This document shows, one piece after another, positions 7,114 to 13,541 of a stretch of 16,619 bases of DNA. Numbering within the stretch: position 1 is the first letter of the stretch; the number at the start of each line of letters is the position of its first letter. A program made the position numbers and the translations under genes. Under the pieces are notes generated by a model. It worked only from the letters and a program-made list of their open reading frames with translations, was not told where the DNA came from and did no database searches. The DNA is from JBDLSY01 sp043777895 (lineage in GTDB: Bacteria > Pseudomonadota > Gammaproteobacteria > Burkholderiales > Burkholderiaceae_C). The stretch covers positions 1 through 16,619 of the forward strand of contig JAYWHD010000158.1 of assembly GCA_043777895.1 (NCBI GenBank). Reading direction: 5' to 3'.

Positions 7114-7974
7114 TTATGCCTGATTGCTATGATAGGTTATCAATTTACAGTCTATTAATTGTGCGGGGTTATTAGGATTTTTTATTTTAACGTCATTAAA
7201 AGAATAGCCTACTTGTTTATGATTTTTAAGTGCTTGTTTGTCTTCATCAGAAAATTGGTCAAATTTAACTGTTTTCATTAAGCAAATTATCTTAAAATCG
7301 GCGTTATTTAAATCTTTAATTGGTTTTAAATAGCTAAATATTTTATTTGGATTGTCTATGTGCCACATACCTCTGACACGTAACGCCGTTATACCTAAAG
7401 GGTCTACTTTATTAATTCTCGCCAACTCATTAGTTTCAGATAATTCTACATCTGGTATCTGATTAATTCCTATCGTGATGATATTTTTGATTTTTTCATA
7501 CACGCTTTTATCTGCACAAAAGCAGTCACCATAAATGAACCAAAGGTATTTAATAGTAGTCGCTTCTATATGTCCAACGACATACAACAAGTCTTTTTCA
7601 ACCCAATCTTCTACAGTCTTACAGTTATTCGTAATCATTGGATTATTGGCATACAGTTTATCTTTAGGATAAGAACTATTTAGTGCCAAATTAGCATTAG
7701 CAGTTTGTATTTTCTTAATTTCAATTGCATCACCATTTTTAAGCATTAAATCAGGAGGATTATTTTGATTGCCTATATATGAAAATGGAGAATTATTTAA
7801 TAATGATTGATTATAATTTACCGAATTAATCATACTTTCACAAAATACTCTTTGTATATAGCATTCCAAAGATTGCCCAACAGCATTGATTCTATTAGTG
7901 TTGATGCTTTGCTCTTTTATTTCTGTTGTAGGATTGTCAATAATAAATTTAATTACTTTTAGCAGGTTAGACAT
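7114..7974 (-). CDS. Type II restriction endonuclease, NgoPII family (predicted GGCC)
   Basis: Predicted cytoplasmic nuclease that cuts unmodified DNA, partner of the adjacent methyltransferase. It has 286 residues. The N-terminus reads like NgoPII-family enzymes (short helical opening, NRINAVGQSLE). The catalytic PD-(D/E)xK site is visible as PPDLMLKNGDAIEIKKI at about residues 93-109: D95 and the E-I-K pair would bind metal and activate water. Further family-like stretches are LNSSYPKDKLY, EKDLLYVVGHIE and RINKVDPLGITALRVRGMWHIDNP. It is first in a two-gene operon (restriction gene upstream of methyltransferase), with no controller gene seen. It is very AT-rich, more so than ilvD, which fits horizontal transfer. 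The family call rests on recalled similarity; the nuclease fold motif is seen directly. Confidence 0.85.
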   Translation of the reverse strand: MSNLLKVIKFIIDNPTTEIKEQSINTNRINAVGQSLECYIQRVFCESMINSVNYNQSLLNNSPFSYIGNQNNPPDLMLKNGDAIEIKKIQTANANLALNSSYPKDKLYANNPMITNNCKTVEDWVEKDLLYVVGHIEATTIKYLWFIYGDCFCADKSVYEKIKNIITIGINQIPDVELSETNELARINKVDPLGITALRVRGMWHIDNPNKIFSYLKPIKDLNNADFKIICLMKTVKFDQFSDEDKQALKNHKQVGYSFNDVKIKNPNNPAQLIDCKLITYHSNQA

Positions 7975-7996
7975 ATTATTACCAATTTATTTTATT

Positions 7997-8092
7997 TTAA
8001 TGACGACTTTTAATCACTTCATAATACATACTGCGGTTGGGTGCGCGTGAAATACCTTCAGTGATAGCAGCAGAACGGCCTTTATAGCTCAT
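7997..8092 (-). pseudogene. Duplicated ilvD 5' stub (24 ilvD codons plus 7 foreign codons)
   Basis: The right copy of the 93-bp repeat carries the ilvD ribosome site and start codon (8092-8090). It reads 24 ilvD residues, M-S-Y-K-G-R-S through S-M-Y-Y. It then leaves homology and continues E-V-I-K-S-R-H to a TAA at 7999-7997. The 31-codon frame cannot make an active dehydratase. It lies 22 bp upstream of the restriction gene ATG, so it may be translated as a leader peptide that affects expression of the R-M operon. Confidence 0.8.
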
Positions 8093-8112
8093 AAGATTCC
8101 TTGATTTTTAGG
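8020..8112. repeat. 93-bp perfect direct repeat, right copy (ilvD leader side)
   Basis: Identical to 5867-5959 over 93 bp. The sequence beyond 8112 is probably the ancestral upstream region of ilvD, while 5960-8019 between the copies is the inserted segment. No mismatch is visible between the copies, which implies a recent event or ongoing gene conversion. Confidence 0.93.
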
Positions 8113-8193
8113 TTGAGGTTTAAGTATTCAAGTATTTAGTACTAAAATATTTAGTATTTAAAATTACTTTATTTACTTTTTACTTAAACATCT

Positions 8194-8224
8194 ATTATAT
8201 TAATAATATTTTCAAGCAAGACAA
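8194..8224 (-). promoter_or_regulatory. Candidate promoter for the ilvD leader / R-M operon
   Basis: On the minus strand TTGTCT (8224-8219) and TATAAT (8199-8194) are separated by 19 bp, about 100 bp upstream of the duplicated ilvD start. The -10 hexamer matches consensus but the spacing is long and the region is AT-rich, so chance matches are likely. The nearby direct repeats AAGACAAGT and CAAGCAAG (8212-8250) could be part of a regulatory site. Confidence 0.22.
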
Positions 8225-8281
8225 GTGTAAGACAAGTATTAAGCAAGTAGTTTAAGCTGACGTATATCATACATAATTGTA

Positions 8282-9562
8282 TTAGGCATCAATGTGGTTA
8301 AGCAAAGCAATTAAACGCCATCCTATAGCATACGCTAAATTTACAGGAACTGCATTGCCAATTTGTTTATATTGTGCGGTTACTGGTCCTAAAAATACCC
8401 ACTCATCAGGGAATGTTTGTACTCGTGCATATTCTCTAACGGTTAAAGGGCGATGCTCTTCAGGGTGGCATCGCTCGGTTTGTTTTTGTGAGGGGCTACA
8501 TGTTAAAGTTAAACTAGGTTCATTCCAAGATAAACGTCTTGCCATACCCGTTTTTCCGCCCCCTAAAAAATAACTACCCTGCATATATTCACGCTGTAAT
8601 TCATCAGGTAAGTCACGCCAATAGCCACCTTGAGGCACTTGACTTAAAATTTCTGCTTTTCTTTTAGGATATTTTTGTCCTTCAGTACTAAGTTTAGTTA
8701 CATCATCTGCATATAGTTCACCTGCTTTTAAAGCATCTTTTAGTACCATAACACGCTTATAGGGCGATGGCCATTTAAAATTATTAAGATGTGCTAAATC
8801 ATTTCTAATTGCAATAAGTATTAATCGTTCACGTTTTTGTGGAACTTTATAAAAAATGGCTTTAAGTACTTTAGGTTCTATTAGTGTATATCCTAAATTT
8901 TTAATAGTTTCTTTTATAATTTTAATAGTTTTTCCATTGTCGTGGTCAAGTAAACCCCTAACATTCTCTGCCATAAATACTTTAGGCTGAATTTCTTGAA
9001 CGGCACGTGCAAACTCAAAAAATAGAGTACCCCTTGCATCTTCAAAACCAAGCTGCTTTCCTGCAAATGAAAATGATTGGCAAGGAAAGCCACCTGATAT
9101 AAAATCAACACCTACATAAGGCTTAAAATTTATTTGGGTAATATCACTTTCTAAAATATTCCAGTGTGGTCTATTGTGTCGCAAGGTATTACAAGCATGT
9201 TTATCTACTTCATTTAATAACACGGCATTAAAACCAGCTTGCTCTAAACCTAAAGCCAACCCGCCTGCCCCTGAAAACAACTCAATTGATGAAAATGACT
9301 TTATGGGTTGAATTAGATTTTCTTCGTCCCATGATGAATAAAACATTTCAGCAATGATTTTAAATGATAATAAATCTTTAATTAAATAATGCTTTTCGCC
9401 GGTGTCAGTCGTTATTGGGTTTATCTTCCCATTAAGTTCCCATTTATTAATGGTATTTTTTGACATAGATAATATGTCAGCTAATAGGTTAGTATGAATA
9501 CTATCGTTGCCTAAACTTAGGCTTTCGTTAAAGGACTCATTAAAGTCAAAAGCTAAATTCAT
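8282..9562 (-). CDS. C5-cytosine DNA methyltransferase with N-terminal helix-turn-helix, apparently solitary
   Basis: A 426-residue S-adenosylmethionine-dependent DNA cytosine-5 methyltransferase. Residues about 24-68 (NLLADILSMSKNTINKWELN, then a YLIKDLL strand-helix) look like a small MerR- or excisionase-type helix-turn-helix, which in other methyltransferases can repress their own promoter. The catalytic domain then starts: motif I FSGAGGLALGLEQAGF (96-111), motif IV GGFPCQSFS with catalytic C161, motif VI ENV (199-201), motif VIII QKRERLI (242-248), and motif X QIGNAVPVNLAY near the end. The target-recognition region includes GSYFLGGGKTG. I cannot assign the target sequence. I chose the ATG at 9562 because GAGGGG lies just upstream; an ATG at 9574 would add four residues but lacks a ribosome site. 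No nuclease gene adjoins it; it is distinct from the GGCC enzyme. Confidence 0.9.
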   Translation of the reverse strand: MNLAFDFNESFNESLSLGNDSIHTNLLADILSMSKNTINKWELNGKINPITTDTGEKHYLIKDLLSFKIIAEMFYSSWDEENLIQPIKSFSSIELFSGAGGLALGLEQAGFNAVLLNEVDKHACNTLRHNRPHWNILESDITQINFKPYVGVDFISGGFPCQSFSFAGKQLGFEDARGTLFFEFARAVQEIQPKVFMAENVRGLLDHDNGKTIKIIKETIKNLGYTLIEPKVLKAIFYKVPQKRERLILIAIRNDLAHLNNFKWPSPYKRVMVLKDALKAGELYADDVTKLSTEGQKYPKRKAEILSQVPQGGYWRDLPDELQREYMQGSYFLGGGKTGMARRLSWNEPSLTLTCSPSQKQTERCHPEEHRPLTVREYARVQTFPDEWVFLGPVTAQYKQIGNAVPVNLAYAIGWRLIALLNHIDA

Positions 9563-9701
9563 TAAACCCCTCATATTTTTTAAATGAGAGTAAATACAGG
9601 CTTTTCAGAGTGTTTTTATCCATCACTTTGAGTTCTTTTAATACGCTATTACTTTCTTTTTCCAAAATTACATTAGCCACAACATCATCAATGATACTGT
9701 T
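9546..9701 (-). pseudogene. Possible remnant or frameshifted small gene upstream of the solitary methyltransferase
   Basis: A 51-codon frame without a normal start runs from just after a TGA (9704-9702) to a TGA at 9548-9546, overlapping the methyltransferase start. It encodes a charged, coding-like peptide (D-D-V-V-A-N-V-I-L-E-K-E then K-E-L-K-V-M-D-K-N). An ATG at 9705, eight bases after AAGG, would read into it if one base were lost or gained. It could be a decayed controller or the tail of a deleted partner gene. In AT-rich spacer DNA such a frame can also arise by chance. Confidence 0.3.
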
Positions 9702-9736
9702 TCATAAAAATAGCCTTTATTTTAATATTAAAATAT

Positions 9737-10336
9737 TTACGCTACAAACCGAAATACCGCTTGAGAGCCGCGTAAGTTAGGTAAAACTTGAATAGGCAAT
9801 CCTTGGTGTAGGGCAACACAGTCCTTGATAATTAAACCACAGCTGGCTGCTAAATCAGCAAAATCATGCAAGGTGGCACAGCGTAAATTAGGTGTATCAA
9901 ACCATTGATAAGGCAAGGTCGCCGAGACTGGCATACGTCCACCCAGTAGCTGCCAACGGTGCTGCCAATAGCCAAAGTTAGGGAAACTTAAAATAGCCTC
10001 ACGCCCCACCCGTGCAATTTCTGTAAGCATAGGTTTAACGTGGTGCATTTGTTGCAAGGTTTCAAGCTGCAATACCACATCAAACGCATTGTGTTCAAAT
10101 AAGGCTAAACCACTTTCTAAGTCTTGTTGAATCACATCAATGCCGCGTTCAAGTGTAGCTAAAACAGCCCTATCGTCTAAATCTATACCCAATACAGTAC
10201 AGTTTTTTTCATCGCGTAAATAAGCTAGTAAAGCCCCGTCAGAACAGCCTAAATCTAAAACGCGTGAACCATTTTTAACCCATTGTGCGACATATTTTTG
10301 ATCAGGGCGTAGTGTGTTTGATATTGAAGGATTCAT
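9737..10336 (-). CDS. metW: Methionine biosynthesis protein MetW
   Basis: A 199-residue protein with a class I methyltransferase fold that is required with MetX for homoserine acylation in many proteobacteria. Its exact role is thought to be activation of, or complex formation with, MetX. The S-adenosylmethionine-site glycine loop is V-L-D-L-G-C-S-D-G-A-L-L (about residues 26-37), followed by V-L-G-I-D-L-D. Family stretches DVVLQLETLQQMHH, SFPNFGYWQHRWQLLGGRMP and LPYQWFDTPNLR are intact. Its ATG overlaps the metX stop as ATGA (10336-10333), so translation is coupled. No separate terminator is obvious before the methyltransferase region. Confidence 0.95.
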   Translation of the reverse strand: MNPSISNTLRPDQKYVAQWVKNGSRVLDLGCSDGALLAYLRDEKNCTVLGIDLDDRAVLATLERGIDVIQQDLESGLALFEHNAFDVVLQLETLQQMHHVKPMLTEIARVGREAILSFPNFGYWQHRWQLLGGRMPVSATLPYQWFDTPNLRCATLHDFADLAASCGLIIKDCVALHQGLPIQVLPNLRGSQAVFRFVA

Positions 10337-11481
10337 AGTGTTGCTTGTATTCGTTTAAAATAAGCTCGCATCGCACTAATATAGCGTGAATCCGTTAGTA
10401 AAAAAGCATCATGTCCGTGCGGAGCATTAATTTCAGCATAACTGACATGCTTGTGTGTTTTAATTAAAGCCGCCACAATTTCACGTGAACAAGCGGGACT
10501 AAAACGCCAATCCGTGCTAAAGCTAACGACAAAGTAGTGGGCTTGAACATCTTTTAATGCTAATGCCAAATGACCTTGATATTTAGCGGCTGGGTCAAAA
10601 TAATCTAAAGCTTTGGTAATCAGTAAATAAGTATTCGCATCAAAATAAGTCGCAAATTTTTCGCCTTGATAACGTAAATAACTTTCCACTTGAAAATCAG
10701 CCGATGCCTTATCAGTGCCTAATTTAAATTGTAGCGTATCATATTTTAATTGACGGCCAAATTTTTCAGCCATATCATTATCGCTTAAATAAGTGATATG
10801 CCCAATCATTCGGGCGACTGACAAGCCACTTTTTGGAATACCGCCTGTTTTATAATCAGGATCTTTTAAAATAGCTTGTCGTGCTACATCATTAAATGCG
10901 ATATTTTGAGCACTTAATTTTGAGGTACTCGCAATCACTATGCAATGCTTTAAGCGGTTTGGATAGTGTATTGACCAACTTAATGCTTGCATACCACCTA
11001 AACTACCACCCATAACCGCTGCCCACTGATTAATTTTTAAATAATCAGCCAATCTAGCTTGTGTATTGACCCAATCTTCTACTGTAACCATAGGAAAATC
11101 TTGTCCCCACGGCTTATTATTAACAGGGTTAATAGACGTAGGGCCAGTGCTACCAAAACAAGAGCCTAGATTATTGACACCCACTACAAAAAATACGTCA
11201 GTATCAACTGATTTGCCCGAACCAATCATATTGTCCCACCACCCTAATTGCTCGTGTTCATCAAGGCCTGCTACATGATGGCTGGCATTTAAGGCATGGC
11301 AGATTAAAACCGCATTTGATTTATCCGCATTAAGCGTGCCGTAAGTTTCTACGCGTAAGCAATAACTAGGTAGCACAGTCCCACTTTGTAAAAGGAGGGG
11401 GACGTCAAATATAATGTCTTGAGTATGGCTATTTAATGCAAGATTGACAGCATTGTGAAAAATGATAGGTGCTGGCATCAT
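10333..11481 (-). CDS. metX: Homoserine O-acyltransferase MetX (acetyl or succinyl)
   Basis: An alpha/beta-hydrolase-fold enzyme that acylates homoserine, the first committed step of methionine synthesis. From the ATG at 11481 it has 382 residues, the usual size. The nucleophile serine is in A-V-M-G-G-S-L-G-G-M-Q-A-L (about residue 160). The triad aspartate is in F-S-T-D-W-R-F-S-P and the histidine in P-H-G-H-D-A-F-L. The substrate-site signature VETYGTLNADKSNAVLICHALNASHHVAG is present. MetX from gamma- and betaproteobacteria may use succinyl- or acetyl-CoA, and I cannot decide from sequence. A TTG at 11520 would add 13 hydrophobic residues without family support or a ribosome site. metW follows with a 4-base overlap. 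Confidence 0.95.
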   Translation of the reverse strand: MMPAPIIFHNAVNLALNSHTQDIIFDVPLLLQSGTVLPSYCLRVETYGTLNADKSNAVLICHALNASHHVAGLDEHEQLGWWDNMIGSGKSVDTDVFFVVGVNNLGSCFGSTGPTSINPVNNKPWGQDFPMVTVEDWVNTQARLADYLKINQWAAVMGGSLGGMQALSWSIHYPNRLKHCIVIASTSKLSAQNIAFNDVARQAILKDPDYKTGGIPKSGLSVARMIGHITYLSDNDMAEKFGRQLKYDTLQFKLGTDKASADFQVESYLRYQGEKFATYFDANTYLLITKALDYFDPAAKYQGHLALALKDVQAHYFVVSFSTDWRFSPACSREIVAALIKTHKHVSYAEINAPHGHDAFLLTDSRYISAMRAYFKRIQATL

Positions 11482-11532
11482 AAAGATTAGATAAACTAAG
11501 TTGAATAAATAAACAGGCAAACAAATTAATAT

Positions 11533-11580
11533 GTAAATAAGTAAATAAGTAAATAAGTAAATAAGTAAATAAGTAAATAA
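11533..11580. repeat. Tandem octamer array (GTAAATAA x6)
   Basis: Six perfect 8-base units, followed by a partial GTAAAG, lie 52 bp upstream of metX between hisD and metX. It differs from the other arrays in period (8 rather than 7). Copy-number change could alter promoter spacing for metX, which is inference. Confidence 0.92.
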
Positions 11581-11635
11581 GTAAAGTCCAGTTAAATAAA
11601 AATAAATTAAATACTAATTAATAAAATAATAAAAA

Positions 11636-12952
11636 TCACTGGGTTGTTTGACGCATTCTGGCTGCTGCCGCGTGGGCGGGTAAACCTTCGCTATCCGCTA
11701 AAGTACCCGCAATATGTGCTAAATGGTTCGCCCCAGCACTAGAGGCAAAAATAATACTTGAGCGTTTTTGAAAATCATATACGCCTAATGGACTAGAAAA
11801 ACGGGCAGTACGCATAGTAGGTAACACGTGGTTAGGACCGGCACAATAATCGCCTAAACTTTCACTGCTATAAGCTCCCATAAAAATAGCACCACTATGA
11901 CGAATCAATGGCAGTAAAGACTGTGGGTCTGCAACAGATAGTTCCATGTGTTCAGGAGCAATCCAGTTGCAAATATCACATGCATCATTTAAATCACGGG
12001 TTAAAATAAATGCCCCACGGTTACGCAAACTGGTTTCAATGATAGCTGCCCTAGGCATAGTCAATAGTAAACGTTCAACACTTTGGCACACCGCATCTAA
12101 ATATGCGGCATCGGGACACAACAAAATACTTTGTGCCATTTCATCGTGTTCGGCTTGACTAAATAAATCCATAGCGACCCAATCAGGTGGCGTAGTACCA
12201 TCAGCAATAATTAAAATTTCTGATGGCCCTGCAATCATATCAATACCTACTGTACCAAATACACGCCGTTTAGCCGCCGCTACATAAGCATTGCCAGGAC
12301 CGACAATTTTATCAACCGCAGCGATAGTGTCTGTGCCATACGCTAAAGCAGCTACCGCTTGCGCGCCACCTATAGAAAATACGCGGTCAACCCCCGCAAT
12401 AGCCGCCGCTGCCAGTACTAAGGGTCTATGTATTCCATCAGGCGTTGGGGCAACCATAATTATTTCACTGACACCCGCGACTTTAGCAGGAATAGCATTC
12501 ATTAATACACTGCTAGGGTAAGCTGCTTTGCCACCCGGTACATATAAACCGACTCGGTCAAGGGGGGTAATACGTTGTCCTAAAACAGTGCCATCAGCTT
12601 CGGTATACGTCCAGTCAGTCGCTTTTTGACGTTCGTGAAAAATGCGGATACGCTGGGCAGCTATTTCAAGGGCTTGGCGTTCATCAGGAGTAATTTGACT
12701 AAGTGCCACTTCTAAGGTGTTTCTAGGCACTTCTAATTCAGCCACACTGTTGGCACTTAATCTATCAAAACGATGGGTATATTCCAGTATGGCTGCATCT
12801 CCACGGGCTTGTACATCTTTTAAAATAGCGGCTACTGTCGCTTCAATAGCTTCGTTCGCTTGTGCTTCAAAACGGGTGAGTGCTATTAACTGTGTTTGAA
12901 AATCAGGGGCTTGGCTATTAAGGCGGCGTAGTTCAGTGGCAAGTAAAGGCAT
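11636..12952 (-). CDS. hisD: Histidinol dehydrogenase
   Basis: A zinc enzyme that oxidises L-histidinol to L-histidine with two NAD+, the last two steps of histidine synthesis. It has 438 residues, normal for the family. Recognisable stretches are DRVGLYVPGGKAAYPSSVLM, VDKIVGPGNAYVAAAKR, IAGPSEILIIAD, and zinc-site residues in L-F-S-Q-A-E-H-D (Gln and His). The catalytic pair is in I-A-P-E-H-M-E-L, followed by S-L-G-D-Y-C-A-G-P-N-H and a C-terminal E-G-L-P-A-H-A-A-A-A-R-M. The ATG at 12952 is the natural start by alignment, although the ribosome site is poor. hisG lies 589 bp upstream, separated by a repeat structure. hisC, which often follows, is not here; metX follows instead. Confidence 0.97.
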   Translation of the reverse strand: MPLLATELRRLNSQAPDFQTQLIALTRFEAQANEAIEATVAAILKDVQARGDAAILEYTHRFDRLSANSVAELEVPRNTLEVALSQITPDERQALEIAAQRIRIFHERQKATDWTYTEADGTVLGQRITPLDRVGLYVPGGKAAYPSSVLMNAIPAKVAGVSEIIMVAPTPDGIHRPLVLAAAAIAGVDRVFSIGGAQAVAALAYGTDTIAAVDKIVGPGNAYVAAAKRRVFGTVGIDMIAGPSEILIIADGTTPPDWVAMDLFSQAEHDEMAQSILLCPDAAYLDAVCQSVERLLLTMPRAAIIETSLRNRGAFILTRDLNDACDICNWIAPEHMELSVADPQSLLPLIRHSGAIFMGAYSSESLGDYCAGPNHVLPTMRTARFSSPLGVYDFQKRSSIIFASSAGANHLAHIAGTLADSEGLPAHAAAARMRQTTQ

Positions 12953-13077
12953 AGAGTTTATCAGTGAAAATGGTTATAAGGTTAAATATTAAGTAAGCAT
13001 TAGATTTTTTTCAAAACTATATTTATATGAAAAAAACTTTGGCTTTAAAAGCAGTTTATTGTATAAATAATGCTTAG

Positions 13078-13250
13078 AATCAGGATTTTTAAGATTAAAA
13101 GATAAAACAGGATTTAAAAAATATCTTTAAAATTCTTAAAATTCTTAAAATTCTTAAAACGCTTAAAATAGTTAAATTCTGAAAATATTGATTTAGACTT
13201 TAATGTTTAAAGTTTAAGAAACTTATAAAAGTATATTTTTAATAGTTAAT
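13078..13250 (+). repeat. Dispersed intergenic repeat, copy B
   Basis: It shows the same motif order as copy A at 1464-1600: AATCAGGATTTTTAAGATTAA, then GATAAAACAGGATTTAAAAA. A stretch of AATTCTTAA units follows (three perfect 9-base copies at 13131-13157), then the closing arm at 13177-13193, GACTTTA, and GTATATTTTTAATAGTT. It forms the left arm of the 490-bp inverted repeat. Confidence 0.75.
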
Positions 13251-13320
13251 TATTAAGCCTAAAATCAAGTATAAAAACAGCATAATCATAGTGACACAGC
13301 AAAAAAAGTTTAGTTTATAT

Positions 13321-13459
13321 TGATACACTTCTTTCAAAATTATTAAAAATATATTTAGTATATTTATAAGGTTTAAAACTTAAAGTTTGAATCAAGATTT
13401 TTAGAATTTAAGGATTTTTAAATCTTGCTTTATCTTTTAACCTTAAAAATCCTGATTCT
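13321..13459 (-). repeat. Dispersed intergenic repeat, copy C (inverted)
   Basis: Read on the minus strand it gives AATCAGGATTTTTAAGGTTAA, AGATAAAGCAAGATTTAAAA, AAAATCTTGATTCAAACTTTA and TTTTTAATAATTTTGAAAG. This is the same order as copies A and B. It forms the right arm of the inverted structure with copy B. The A and C tails (AATAGTTTTGAAAGAGGTAT versus AATAATTTTGAAAGAAGTGT) are closer to each other than to B. Confidence 0.75.
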
Positions 13460-13541
13460 AAGCTTTATATAAAATAAACTGCTTTTAAAATAAAAGCTTT
13501 TTTCGTATAAATACAATTTTTAAAGAAGTCTAATAAGGTTT

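Larger units (their letters stand above)
13021..13512. repeat. Large imperfect inverted repeat (about 490 bp) between hisG and hisD
   Basis: The left arm starts ATTTATATGAAAAAAACTTT at 13021. The reverse complement of the right end at 13512 starts ATTTATACGAAAAAAGCTTT. The arms stay similar inward: AAAAGCAGTTTATT, then GCTTAGAATCAGGATTTTTAAG, then the dispersed repeat core, for roughly 200 bp each, around a centre near 13250-13320. The structure carries no gene that I can support. It could be two inverted copies of one repeat, or a non-autonomous (MITE-like) element with long terminal inverted repeats. In RNA it could form a very long AT-rich hairpin within any hisG-hisD transcript. Confidence 0.75.
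12953..13541. other. 589-bp non-coding spacer between hisG and hisD
   Basis: No gene is supported on either strand. Nearly all of it is the inverted repeat at 13021-13512 (copies B and C). A hisD promoter must lie in it if read-through from hisG is blocked by the hairpin, but no single candidate stands out in this AT-rich sequence. Confidence 0.75.

Noticed and set aside
8020..8112. A second ilvD gene
   Set aside because: Only 24 codons match before homology stops and a stop codon follows; it is a duplication stub.
5867..8112. Insertion-sequence (transposase-driven) origin of the R-M segment
   Set aside because: No transposase, no terminal inverted repeats at 5960 and 8019, and a 93-bp duplication is far longer than the usual 2-14 bp IS target duplication.
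8292..8573. A 93-codon plus-strand frame opposite the solitary methyltransferase
   Set aside because: It is the mirror of the conserved C-terminal methyltransferase motifs, with no ribosome site or recognisable family.
10333..11520. Longer metX from a TTG at 11520
   Set aside because: The extra 13 residues are hydrophobic and not typical of MetX, there is no ribosome site, and the ATG at 11481 gives the normal length.
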